Assembly (NCBI GenBank): GCA_030146225.1
Contig: JASLCA010000114.1
Location: 1 to 17,411, forward strand
Length of the DNA stretch: 17,411 nucleotides
DNA from: Sphingobacterium sp.
Lineage (GTDB): Bacteria; Bacteroidota; Bacteroidia; Sphingobacteriales; Sphingobacteriaceae
Direction of reading: 5' to 3'
Positions 1-8,528 of this stretch are shown here, piece after piece. Within the stretch, counting starts at the first letter, position 1, and each line of letters begins with the position of its first letter. The notes below the pieces were generated by a model. It worked only from the letters and a program-made list of their open reading frames with translations. It ran no database searches and was not told where the DNA came from. The position numbers and the translations under genes are program-made.

Positions 1-1
1 T

Positions 2-1477
2 GGCATTGCAGTTGATGCTGCCTCAAGAGGTTTCAAAACCTTATTAGTTGAGAAATATGACTTTGCAAAGGGTACTTCAAGCAAAAGTACGAAGCTGGTG
101 CATGGTGGCGTTCGCTACTTGGCCAATGGCGATGTAAAATTAGTTCTTTCGGCACTGAAGGAACGTGGACTTCTTTTTCAGAATGCACCCCATGTATCCT
201 TCGTACAAAGCTTTGTAATTCCTTCGTACAGCCTATTTGGCAAGATGAAGTTTTTAATTGGCCTCAAGCTCTATGATTGGATGGCAGGAAGTCTTCGGAT
301 AGGCAAGTCTACCTTGCTGAGCAAGCAGGACGTAGTAGCTAAGCTTCCAAGGATTAAAACAACGGGCTTAAAAGGCGGTATTCAATATTTTGATGGACAG
401 TTTGATGATGCTAGGCTAGCCATTAACTTGGCGCAAACAGCGGTTGAGAATGGAGCTACTGTACTCAACTATGCCAATGTTATCAACATTAGTAAGAATG
501 CTGCGGGCAAGGTAAAGGGCTTAACCTTTGTTGACACGACAACGAATACAGAGCATACGATTAAGTCCAAATCAATAATTAATGCTACAGGCATCTTTGT
601 GGATGACATCCTAAAATTGGATTCCAGCACGCATAAAAACTTGGTACGTCCTAGTCAAGGCGCACATATTGTGGTTGACAAGCACTTCTTGGGCAATATC
701 GACGCCTTAATGATCCCAGAAACAAGTGATGGCAGGGTCTTATTTGGGGTGCCTTGGCACGACAAGGTACTGCTAGGTACTACAGATACCCCGCTGAATG
801 AGCATGAAATCGAACCTCGCCCATTGGAAGAGGAGATAGCATTTATACTCAATACAGCCAATCAGTATTTAGAGAATGCACCTACACGCAAGGATGTACT
901 CAGCGTATTTGCTGGCTTAAGACCTCTTGCAGCTCCCACAAATGGAGATGGCAACAGTACCAAAGAGATATCCCGTGACCATAAATTAATTAAGAGCGAT
1001 TCAGATCTAGTCACCATCACTGGCGGGAAATGGACTACCTATCGTAAGATGGGGGAAGAAACGGTTGATTTCACCATTAAAACTGCTGGATTGGCGGCTA
1101 AGGCTTGTAAAACCTTACACCTGCCTATTCATGGCTCCACGCAAGCTAAGCATGCTGGACACTGGCAGGTTTATGGGAGCGACTTGGAGCAAATCCAAAA
1201 ACTTATGCAAGATCAACCAGCTCTTGCCGAAAAACTACACCCTAAGTATGATTTCCGTTTAGCAGAGGTTGTCTGGGCAGCTCAAGAGGAGATGATTGTC
1301 AAGCTGGAGGACTTCTTAGCCCGCCGGATACGCTTTCTGTTATTGGATGCGCAAGCATCCCTTGAAGCAGCTCCAATGGTAGCTAAGCTTATGGCGGAAC
1401 AACTTGGTAAAGATGAACAATGGATTGCCTCAGAGTTAGCTGATTATAGCAAGCTTGTGAAGCGTTACAGTATGTAA
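2..1477 (+). CDS. glpD: Aerobic glycerol-3-phosphate dehydrogenase, 5'-truncated
   Basis: FAD-dependent enzyme that oxidises glycerol-3-phosphate to dihydroxyacetone phosphate and passes electrons to quinone at the inner membrane. The reading frame is open from base 2, so the gene starts left of the window; 491 residues are visible and probably only the first few tens, with the FAD-binding GxGxxG, are missing. The visible start continues the Rossmann fold (GIAVDAASRGFKTLLVEK) and then KGTSSKSTKLVHGGVRYL, a GlpD hallmark. Further family motifs are RPSQGAHIVVD and, before the C-terminal helical domain, TGGKWTTYRKMGEE. An apparent GTG start at 98 is an internal valine codon and not the true start. 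The stop lies 25 bp before glpK, which suggests an operon. The identification is secure; only the N-terminus and promoter are unseen. Confidence 0.95.
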   Translation, partial: GIAVDAASRGFKTLLVEKYDFAKGTSSKSTKLVHGGVRYLANGDVKLVLSALKERGLLFQNAPHVSFVQSFVIPSYSLFGKMKFLIGLKLYDWMAGSLRIGKSTLLSKQDVVAKLPRIKTTGLKGGIQYFDGQFDDARLAINLAQTAVENGATVLNYANVINISKNAAGKVKGLTFVDTTTNTEHTIKSKSIINATGIFVDDILKLDSSTHKNLVRPSQGAHIVVDKHFLGNIDALMIPETSDGRVLFGVPWHDKVLLGTTDTPLNEHEIEPRPLEEEIAFILNTANQYLENAPTRKDVLSVFAGLRPLAAPTNGDGNSTKEISRDHKLIKSDSDLVTITGGKWTTYRKMGEETVDFTIKTAGLAAKACKTLHLPIHGSTQAKHAGHWQVYGSDLEQIQKLMQDQPALAEKLHPKYDFRLAEVVWAAQEEMIVKLEDFLARRIRFLLLDAQASLEAAPMVAKLMAEQLGKDEQWIASELADYSKLVKRYSM

Positions 1478-1502
1478 TATATAAAACCTAATAAACCAAA
1501 AA

Positions 1503-3008
1503 ATGATGCAAGAATTTATTTTAGCCCTTGACCAGGGAACGACAAGTTCGCGCGCTATACTTTTCAATAAAGCCGGGGAAATTGAAAATGTAGCACAGAA
1601 GGAGTTCACGCAAATATTTCCGCAATCGGGCTGGGTGGAACATGATCCGCAGGAAATCTGGTCCACGCAACTAGCCGTCTTGACGGAGGTGATTGCAATG
1701 GCAAATATTAAGCTGGAATCCATCCGTGGGATTGGCATTACCAATCAGCGGGAGACAACCATAGTATGGAATAGAAAAACTGGTATGCCTATCTACAATG
1801 CTATAGTATGGCAAGATAGACGTACCGCAGATTACTGTAAAGCAATTGCAGAACGCGGCTTGGCGAAAACCATCCAAGAGAAGACAGGCCTCCTTATAGA
1901 TGCGTACTTTTCAGCATCTAAAATCAATTGGATACTCCAAAATGTACAGGGAGCTAGAGAACTTGCTGAGCAAGGAGAACTTGCCTTTGGTACCGTGGAT
2001 AGCTGGCTTGTTTACAACCTTACAAACGGGGAGAAACATGTAACTGACGTATCGAATGCCTCGCGCACGCTTTTATTTAATATCAATACCCTGCAATGGG
2101 ATCAGGAACTTTTAGACCTATTTGAAATCCCAGCAGCTATGCTACCTGAGGTATGTAGCAGCTCGGAGATCTATGGTTATACCAATACAGAATTGACCAA
2201 TAGGTCCATCCCTATTGCTGGGATTGCAGGAGATCAACAAGCCGCACTTTTCGGTCAGCTTTGCACCCAGGAAGGCATGGTTAAAAACACCTATGGAACG
2301 GGCTGTTTTATGCTTATGAATATTGGCGACAAGCCAGTTATTTCCAACAATAAATTGGTAACCACCGTAGCTTGGAAGATTGGCAATAAAGTTTCCTATG
2401 CCCTAGAAGGCAGTGTATTTATTGCTGGGGCCGTGGTTCAATGGCTTCGCGATGAATTGGGTATTATTAAGAAATCTGAAGATGTGGAACGCTTGGCGAC
2501 GAGTGTGGCAGATAGTAATGGCGTCTACTTTGTACCAGCATTCTCAGGATTAGGTGCTCCGCATTGGAATCCCGAAGCTAGGGGCTCCCTATTTGGACTA
2601 TCTCGAGGAGCTAGCGATGCACATATCGCACGCGCTGCCCTAGAGAGCATCGCCTTCCAAACCTATGACATCCTGAAAGCCATGGAGATGGATGCGAAAG
2701 CCAGCATCAAAGAATTACGTGTAGACGGTGGAGCAACGAAGAATACCTTCTTAATGCAATTCCAAGCGGATATACTGGGCACGAAGGTTATTCGTCCAGC
2801 AATTACCGAGACAACAGCTATTGGTGCAGCCTTCTTAGCGGGCTTAGCAGTAGGCTTCTGGAAAGATATAAATGAGCTACAGACACTCTGGAAAGAGGAA
2901 AAAACATTTATACAAGAAACTGACCTGAAGCATCAGCAGCAGCTTTCGGAATGGAAACGAGCTACTGAAACCGTGAAGTTTTGGGCTAATTACAAAGATT
3001 CTAATTAA
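1503..3008 (+). CDS. glpK: Glycerol kinase
   Basis: FGGY-family cytoplasmic kinase that converts glycerol and ATP to glycerol-3-phosphate, the substrate of the upstream glpD product. The product has 501 residues, the normal family length. The phosphate-binding start reads LALDQGTTSSRA with Asp10. IVWQDRRT lies near residue 101, and AGDQQAALFG holds the predicted catalytic base Asp244. The substrate and nucleotide signatures FVPAFSGLGAPHWNPEARG and VDGGATKN follow, then the TETTAIGAAFLAGLA segment. Two ATG codons stand side by side (1503 and 1506), so the product begins with one or two methionines; there is no clear Shine-Dalgarno sequence to choose between them. The gene sits 25 bp after glpD and 17 bp before glpF, so the three are probably cotranscribed. 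Confidence 0.97.
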   Translation: MMQEFILALDQGTTSSRAILFNKAGEIENVAQKEFTQIFPQSGWVEHDPQEIWSTQLAVLTEVIAMANIKLESIRGIGITNQRETTIVWNRKTGMPIYNAIVWQDRRTADYCKAIAERGLAKTIQEKTGLLIDAYFSASKINWILQNVQGARELAEQGELAFGTVDSWLVYNLTNGEKHVTDVSNASRTLLFNINTLQWDQELLDLFEIPAAMLPEVCSSSEIYGYTNTELTNRSIPIAGIAGDQQAALFGQLCTQEGMVKNTYGTGCFMLMNIGDKPVISNNKLVTTVAWKIGNKVSYALEGSVFIAGAVVQWLRDELGIIKKSEDVERLATSVADSNGVYFVPAFSGLGAPHWNPEARGSLFGLSRGASDAHIARAALESIAFQTYDILKAMEMDAKASIKELRVDGGATKNTFLMQFQADILGTKVIRPAITETTAIGAAFLAGLAVGFWKDINELQTLWKEEKTFIQETDLKHQQQLSEWKRATETVKFWANYKDSN

Positions 3009-3025
3009 TTCTATACTGATTTATT

Positions 3026-3751
3026 ATGACAGCATTTGTAGCAGAATTAATTGGAACAGGCGCGATGATCCTCCTGGGGGGAGGTGTAGTCGCCAATGTC
3101 GTGCTTAAAAACACGAAAGGTAATAATAGCGGTTGGATAGTGATTTGTACTGCTTGGGCATTAGCGGTCTTTGTGGGGGTCACCATTGCAGGACCCTACA
3201 GCGGAGCGCACCTCAACTGTGCAGTAACCTTAGCCAACCTAGCTTTAGGCAAGATGGAACTAAGCACTGCCCTATCCTATATGGCAGCTCAATTTATTGG
3301 CGCTATGATTGGAGCTTTTCTGGTTTGGTTAATGTACAAGGATCATTTTGATCAGACTGAAGATGCAGGAGCTAAACAAGCTGTTTTCTGCACCGCCCCA
3401 GCAATCCGAAACTTGCCCATTAACTTGGTTAGTGAGATTATCGGCACCTTCCTGCTGATCTTTACCATCCTCCATTTTACGGATGCAAAGATGGCAGACT
3501 CCAGCACAATCGGGCTGGGATCTATAGGCGCTATTCCGGTAACCTTTTTGGTCTGGGTAATAGGTCTATCCCTTGGTGGAACTACGGGATATGCGATCAA
3601 TCCAGCCCGGGATTTAGGGCCACGCATCATGCATGCTTTGCTCCCAATCAAGAATAAAGCAGCATTCGATGTTACATACGCTTGGGTCCCGGTAGTCGGG
3701 CCATTAATTGGCGCACTGATAGCGAGTACTTTATACAGCATCCTATATTAA
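3026..3751 (+). CDS. glpF: Glycerol facilitator (aquaglyceroporin) with a variant first NPA motif
   Basis: MIP-family inner-membrane channel of 241 residues with about six membrane helices, expected to pass glycerol for GlpK. The second half-helix motif is canonical (GYAINPARD, Asn192-Pro193-Ala194). The first is not: GAHLNCAVT has Asn64-Cys65-Ala66 where the family has NPA. The selectivity filter is glycerol-like: Trp44 in TAWALAVF, Tyr189 before the second motif (Phe in Escherichia coli GlpF) and Arg195. Asp196 after that arginine is also typical of glycerol channels rather than water channels. The gene lies 17 bp after glpK, which supports the glycerol role. Cys65 is encoded by TGT at 3218-3220; a proline codon would need at least two base changes to become it. 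The family assignment is firm; the effect of the variant motif is unknown. Confidence 0.93.
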   Translation: MTAFVAELIGTGAMILLGGGVVANVVLKNTKGNNSGWIVICTAWALAVFVGVTIAGPYSGAHLNCAVTLANLALGKMELSTALSYMAAQFIGAMIGAFLVWLMYKDHFDQTEDAGAKQAVFCTAPAIRNLPINLVSEIIGTFLLIFTILHFTDAKMADSSTIGLGSIGAIPVTFLVWVIGLSLGGTTGYAINPARDLGPRIMHALLPIKNKAAFDVTYAWVPVVGPLIGALIASTLYSILY

Positions 3752-3768
3752 TTCATCAAGATTTAACA

Positions 3769-3796
3769 TTGAATTAATATTAAACTATAATTTTTG
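3769..3796 (+). promoter_or_regulatory. Possible Bacteroidota-type promoter upstream of susC
   Basis: The 73-bp gap between glpF and susC contains TTG at 3769-3771 and, 17 bases later, AATTTTTG at 3789-3796, which resembles the Bacteroidota -7 element TAnnTTTG with one mismatch. It ends 28 bp before the susC start. The same gap has an inverted repeat, ATTAATATT (3773-3781) and AATATTAAT (3802-3810), which brackets the -7 candidate. The region is very AT-rich, so both matches could be chance. No terminator is seen in the gap, so read-through from glpF is also possible. Confidence 0.3.
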
Positions 3797-3824
3797 CAAC
3801 CAATATTAATAATAATACATCCCT

Positions 3825-6800
3825 ATGTTAACTAAAAAGGTAAAAAACACAAAGTCATCCAAGGCTATTTCTAGCGCTCTCTGGATTGCTTTGGCTACGG
3901 CTTGTTACCCAGGAGGACTGGTTTATGCCAATCAACCCCTTTCTTTAGAAAAAACAATTAGCCAAGAGAAAATTAAAATTCAAGGTAAGGTAGTGGACAA
4001 AACCAGTAAAGAACCGCTAAGCAGTGTTTCCATTCGTGTAAATGGTAAAACTGTAGGATCTACTGATGAGAAAGGAGTATTCTCCTTAGAAATTCCCGCT
4101 GGATCAAATGTCAGTTTCCAACTTATAGGATATGACAATCAAGCCCAGACCTACTTTCTACCGACAAATAATAGCAACATTCAATTAAGCTCAAGCACAT
4201 CTGGAATTGAAGAGGTGATTGTGACAGCCTTAGGGATTAAGCGCGAGCAAAAATCCTTGGGATATGCTGCAACAGAAATTAAAGGTGAACAATTAACTGA
4301 TGCTGTTTCTAACAACTGGACGGATGCATTATCTGGAAAAGTAGCTGGGGTAAACTTGGTCCGTTCTGGTGGTGGTCCAGCAGGAAGTAACAAGATTATC
4401 TTAAGGGGTGAAAACAATTTAACTGGAAGCAACGATGCACTTATCGTAATTGATGGTATTATTACCAGTGCAAGTAGTGGAAAGATGACTGGTGGTAGTA
4501 GTGGCGCTTATTTATCTGATGACTCCCCTACTGATTATGGTTCTGGTCTATCGGATATCAACCCAGAGGATATTGAAAATATCACAGTATTAAAAGGCCC
4601 TAACGCAACGGCACTTTATGGAGAACGAGGTGCAAGTGGAGCCATTATTATTACCACAAAGTCTGGTAAAAACAGGAAAGGTATAGGGGTAACACTGACT
4701 TCCAACACCACAATTGAATCCATTTCGAGATGGCCGGATTATCAATTTGAGTATGGTCAAGGCGATGAAGGTGCCAATTATTACTCCTACTTAGCAGGTG
4801 GAGGATTAGCGAGCACGCGTAGTACGAGTTCGGCATGGGGGCCTAAATTCGATGGACAATTGTTTTACCAATATGACCCCATAACACAGACTCGAGGTAA
4901 AGAACCTACCCCGTGGGTACCTTACCCAAATGCACGTAAAGAGTTTTTTGATACGGGTAGAACCTTTACCAACTCCGTTACATTGGATGGTGGAAATGAT
5001 AAAACAACAATGCGTTTCTCATATACCAATCTAAATAATGAGTGGATTATTCCAAATACTGGGTATGACCGGAACACAGTATCCGTAAATGCTAGTCATA
5101 AAGTTACGGATAAGCTAAAGATACAAACGCGCATAAATTACAAACAAAATAAAAGTGATAACCTACCCTCAACTGGTTATAACAACCAATCCTTAATGTA
5201 TTGGAACATATTTTGGGTTCCTAATGCGCCGCTAAATTATTTGACCGATTATTGGCAGCATGGCAAAGAAAATGAATTGCAAAGTTATCCTTTCAGTTCT
5301 TATCCAGACAACCCCTACTTAATTGCCTATGAGATGCTTAATAAAACCAAGCGTCAAGGAATTACAGGAAATGTTGAAGCGACCTATACTTTCTCCAAGA
5401 ATCTAAATGTAATAGCCCGCACAAACCTTGATTTTGGTATTGAAAGACGTTCGCAACAAAGACCTTTCGACACAGAGAAGTTTAGAAATGGTATGTACCG
5501 TACACAATCTATACAAAATCAAGAAACCAGTTCGGATTTCATGATTAATTACAACAAGGATGTAAATAAGGATATCAAAGTATCCCTTTCTGCCGGTGGA
5601 AGTACTGCACGTAATGAACGTTACCAAGAAAGAAATTCAGCTGACTCCCTTTCAGTCCCTGGAAACTTTACTTTAGCTAATGCTTCAGGAATCGTAGTAG
5701 CTTCCCCTTATCAGGATCAATATGTTATGAATAGTTTGTTTGCGTTAGGAACCTTTTCTTATAAAGAATTTCTTTTCGTAGACGTTTCAGCGCGTAATGA
5801 CTGGAACAGTACATTAGCTACACCAGAACGTAAAGGGAACTCTTCTTTCTTTTATCCTTCGGCCAACGTGAGTTTAATTCTTAGTGATTTATTCACCTTA
5901 CCAAGAGAAGTGAATTACTTAAAGTTAAGATCCTCCATTGCGGGCGTAGGCGGCGGTGGTACAGTGCCGTATTTAACTTCTTATACCTATAATCCAGAAT
6001 TTACCTTTGCTGGGGGTGCATCCAATCCAACCTTAATTCCAAATCCTGAATTAAAACCTTTAAGAACGCAAAGTTTTGAGATTGGAACAGATATGCGACT
6101 CTTTCAGAGCAGATTTAATTTAGGCTTTACTTACTACAAAGCAAACACCTTTAATCAGCACTTACGTGCTACGACAGACCGTGGCTCTGGCTTTTCGACC
6201 GTATTGTTAAATGCTGGAGAGATACAAAACTCGGGGATAGAGATTGAGGCTGGTGCAAAAATTATTAGAAAACAAGATTTCCAATGGAATGTAAACGGAA
6301 CCTTCACCGCAAATAGGAACAAAGTCATTGACTTGACGGATATCCTCCCACAGATAATCCTACAAAACGGTCCAGGTAGTCGGGGTGCTATTATCGCCAA
6401 TATTGGTGGTAGCATGGGTGACTTATATGGCCGTGGCTACAAACGCTCACCTGAAGGGGATATTATTTATCAAAATGGCTTACCAATGTTAGATGAAAAC
6501 ATGAAGTACATTGGTAATACGAACCCTGAATGGAAAGCTTCGCTAAACAATGAGTTTAAGTACAAGCAATTTAGAGCTAGCTTCCTATTTGATGTACAAT
6601 TGGGAGCAGTCGCCTATTCGCTTACCGCGGCTAACTTAGCAGAACAAGGAAAAACAAAGAATACCTTGCCAGGTCGTTACAATGGTATTATTGGAAAAGG
6701 TGTCGTAGAAAATGGAGATGGTACATTTAGCCCGAATCAAGTTATAGCTGAAAACATTTGGTCCTATTATACGGCGCATTTAGGCAAGGACAATGTGGAA

Positions 6801-7061
6801 GGTACAACGTATTCTACTGACTTCTTGAAGTTAAGAGAAGCGCGACTAGACTATTCACTTTCTGCAAAACAATTAGAAAGATTCGGTCTGACAAGAGCTA
6901 CCATCGGGGTATTTGGACGTGATTTATTTATGTCAACAAAATGGCCAATCTTCGATCCAGAGTTTGGAACACTTAGTGGTTCTGATATTAACAAAGGTTT
7001 TGAATTAGGCCAGTTCCCTTCTACTAGAACATTTGGTCTAAATATAGTTATTGGAATTTAA
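3825..7061 (+). CDS. SusC/RagA-family TonB-dependent outer-membrane transporter
   Basis: Outer-membrane importer that forms a barrel capped by its SusD partner and is powered by TonB. It has 1078 residues, normal for the family. In order: an N-terminal signal sequence (hydrophobic stretch about 18-34, likely cleavage after VYA at 35); a carboxypeptidase-regulatory-like beta domain at about 50-123 (IQGKVVDKTSKEPLSSVSI); the SusC signature GIEEVIVTALGIKREQKSLG at about 127-146; a plug domain with the NPEDIENITVLKGPNATALYG segment and GASGAIIITTKSG; then a long barrel ending in the aromatic-rich C-terminus RTFGLNIVIGI. The sequence alone does not give the substrate. Because it lies between glpDKF and genes for a glycerophosphodiesterase and GlpT, I infer a glycerophosphate-containing compound. 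No FecR or sigma-factor partner is present, and no N-terminal signalling domain is evident. Confidence 0.95.
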   Translation: MLTKKVKNTKSSKAISSALWIALATACYPGGLVYANQPLSLEKTISQEKIKIQGKVVDKTSKEPLSSVSIRVNGKTVGSTDEKGVFSLEIPAGSNVSFQLIGYDNQAQTYFLPTNNSNIQLSSSTSGIEEVIVTALGIKREQKSLGYAATEIKGEQLTDAVSNNWTDALSGKVAGVNLVRSGGGPAGSNKIILRGENNLTGSNDALIVIDGIITSASSGKMTGGSSGAYLSDDSPTDYGSGLSDINPEDIENITVLKGPNATALYGERGASGAIIITTKSGKNRKGIGVTLTSNTTIESISRWPDYQFEYGQGDEGANYYSYLAGGGLASTRSTSSAWGPKFDGQLFYQYDPITQTRGKEPTPWVPYPNARKEFFDTGRTFTNSVTLDGGNDKTTMRFSYTNLNNEWIIPNTGYDRNTVSVNASHKVTDKLKIQTRINYKQNKSDNLPSTGYNNQSLMYWNIFWVPNAPLNYLTDYWQHGKENELQSYPFSSYPDNPYLIAYEMLNKTKRQGITGNVEATYTFSKNLNVIARTNLDFGIERRSQQRPFDTEKFRNGMYRTQSIQNQETSSDFMINYNKDVNKDIKVSLSAGGSTARNERYQERNSADSLSVPGNFTLANASGIVVASPYQDQYVMNSLFALGTFSYKEFLFVDVSARNDWNSTLATPERKGNSSFFYPSANVSLILSDLFTLPREVNYLKLRSSIAGVGGGGTVPYLTSYTYNPEFTFAGGASNPTLIPNPELKPLRTQSFEIGTDMRLFQSRFNLGFTYYKANTFNQHLRATTDRGSGFSTVLLNAGEIQNSGIEIEAGAKIIRKQDFQWNVNGTFTANRNKVIDLTDILPQIILQNGPGSRGAIIANIGGSMGDLYGRGYKRSPEGDIIYQNGLPMLDENMKYIGNTNPEWKASLNNEFKYKQFRASFLFDVQLGAVAYSLTAANLAEQGKTKNTLPGRYNGIIGKGVVENGDGTFSPNQVIAENIWSYYTAHLGKDNVEGTTYSTDFLKLREARLDYSLSAKQLERFGLTRATIGVFGRDLFMSTKWPIFDPEFGTLSGSDINKGFELGQFPSTRTFGLNIVIGI

Positions 7062-7067
7062 GATGTT

Positions 7068-7072
7068 AGGAG
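7068..7072 (+). promoter_or_regulatory. Shine-Dalgarno-like AGGAG before susD
   Basis: AGGAG lies 8 bases before the ATG at 7081. Such sites are uncommon in Bacteroidota and absent in front of most genes here, so it supports 7081 rather than the in-frame TTG at 7051 or ATG at 7063 as the susD start. Confidence 0.5.
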
Positions 7073-7080
7073 ATATAAAA

Positions 7081-8517
7081 ATGAAAAAGATACATATAAT
7101 CTTTGCAGTGCCCTTATTATTTGCACTAGGCTCTTGCAACAAAAACTTTGAAGAAATTAACACCAATCCAAACGGATTGAGCAAAGTAACCCCAGCGAAC
7201 TTACTGGCACCTGCTTTAAAAAAGTCTGTGGAATATGGCATGAGCCGCTCACAACGAGTGAACAACGAACTTATGCAAGTAACCATAAACATGGGCGATG
7301 GGGATGGCAAGATTTTCAGATATGAAATTCGTTCTAGTGAAGCAGATTATCTATACAACAATCTTTTCCTGCAACTATACAATTTCAAAGATATCTATGA
7401 CCTTGCGGAAAAAGCCGATAATAAATCTTACATGGGCGTATCCTTAATTTGTCAAGCATGGTTATTTTCGATCTTAACAGATACTTATGGGGATATTCCA
7501 TATTCGAATGCATTACAAGGAAAGCAATTGAATATTAGTCCTGAGTTTGATAGTCAAGAAAGTATCTACAAAGGATTATTCCAATCCCTAGATAGCGCAA
7601 ACGTCTACCTAAAGGGCGCTGCAAATCTAGATAACGGATCAGATCCAGTGTACGGCGGAAATGTAAGTTTATGGCGTAAATTCGGGAACTCACTTTACCT
7701 TCGTCTTTTGATGCGTGTATCGGAAAAAGCTACAATGAATGCTCCTGCACAAATTAGAAAAATGATTGATGAAAAGGCTGCAGACTATCCTGTTATTGCA
7801 AATAATAAGGAATCAGCTGTACTGCGTTGGACGGGCACAGCACCTTATACTTCTCCATTTTCTACATGGAGACCTGGAGATTGGTACGCACCTAAATTAT
7901 CTTCCTTCTTTGTGGACAACCTGAATGAGTGGTCTGATCCACGTATTCAAAAATGGGCATCTTTATATGACGGCGAGTATGCGGGTATTGCAAGCGGCTA
8001 TCCAATTGGAACAAACCCTGTTGGAAAGTCAGCCTTGTTAACGAGCTTGATGACAGAGCCTTTACTCGGCAATATATTAAACTACAGCGAAATTCAATTT
8101 GTTCTAGCTGAAGCTGCTGTGAAGGGCTGGATCGGTACAAAAACTGCTAAACAATACTACGAAGAGGGTACCAAAAATGCCATAGAAATGTGGAGTCTTG
8201 AAATGCCTAAAGATTACCTAAATGGGCAGCATATAGTATGGAATGAGTCGGCAAGCCAAAGTCGTAAAATGCAACTTATTCATCAGCAGAAATACTACAG
8301 CTTGTTTTTTACCGACATGCAGTCATGGTTTGAATTTAGACGTACAGGATATCCTGAATTACCAATTTTATCAGGACATCTAAACAATGGCGTCATGCCA
8401 GCTAGATTAAACTATCCAGTTTATATCCAATCGGCAAACCCAATAAATTATAAAGCTGCAGTACAAAATCAAGGTCCTGACAACATTAACACTCTGGTTT
8501 GGTGGCAAAAACCTTAA
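7081..8517 (+). CDS. SusD/RagB-family nutrient-binding outer-membrane lipoprotein
   Basis: Surface lipoprotein that acts as the lid and substrate-binding partner of the upstream SusC protein. The product has 478 residues. Starting at 7081 gives a clean lipoprotein signal, MKKIHIIFAVPLLFALGSC, with lipidated Cys19; the frame extends upstream to a TTG overlapping the end of susC, but that would bury the signal peptide. The mature start NKNFEEINTNPNG and the following PANLLAPALKKSVEYG, together with the C-terminal segment FFTDMQSWFEFRRTGYPELP, match the SusD-like_2 branch (the family NCBI names SusD/RagB nutrient-binding outer membrane lipoprotein). Acidic residues soon after the cysteine (FEE) fit export to the cell surface. 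It starts 19 bp after susC and is certainly its partner; the ligand is inferred from neighbours only. Confidence 0.94.
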   Translation: MKKIHIIFAVPLLFALGSCNKNFEEINTNPNGLSKVTPANLLAPALKKSVEYGMSRSQRVNNELMQVTINMGDGDGKIFRYEIRSSEADYLYNNLFLQLYNFKDIYDLAEKADNKSYMGVSLICQAWLFSILTDTYGDIPYSNALQGKQLNISPEFDSQESIYKGLFQSLDSANVYLKGAANLDNGSDPVYGGNVSLWRKFGNSLYLRLLMRVSEKATMNAPAQIRKMIDEKAADYPVIANNKESAVLRWTGTAPYTSPFSTWRPGDWYAPKLSSFFVDNLNEWSDPRIQKWASLYDGEYAGIASGYPIGTNPVGKSALLTSLMTEPLLGNILNYSEIQFVLAEAAVKGWIGTKTAKQYYEEGTKNAIEMWSLEMPKDYLNGQHIVWNESASQSRKMQLIHQQKYYSLFFTDMQSWFEFRRTGYPELPILSGHLNNGVMPARLNYPVYIQSANPINYKAAVQNQGPDNINTLVWWQKP

Positions 8518-8528
8518 CGCAACGCATC

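Noticed and set aside
98..1477. glpD starting at the GTG at 98
   Set aside because: The frame is open back to base 2 and encodes conserved GlpD sequence before that codon, so it is an internal valine.
3352..3741. 129-codon antisense frame over glpF
   Set aside because: It lies entirely opposite a conserved channel gene, resembles no known protein and has no start context of its own.
3773..3810. Inverted repeat ATTAATATT/AATATTAAT as an rho-independent terminator after glpF
   Set aside because: The stem is pure AT with a 20-base loop and no T-tract, so it is too weak; it is mentioned only as a possible regulatory dyad.
7051..7080. Upstream start of susD overlapping susC (TTG 7051 or ATG 7063)
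   Set aside because: It would put extra residues ahead of a clean lipoprotein signal; ATG 7081 has an AGGAG at good spacing.
8499..8528. Upstream TTG start of the DUF5689 gene inside susD
   Set aside because: The signal peptide and lipobox fit a start at ATG 8529.
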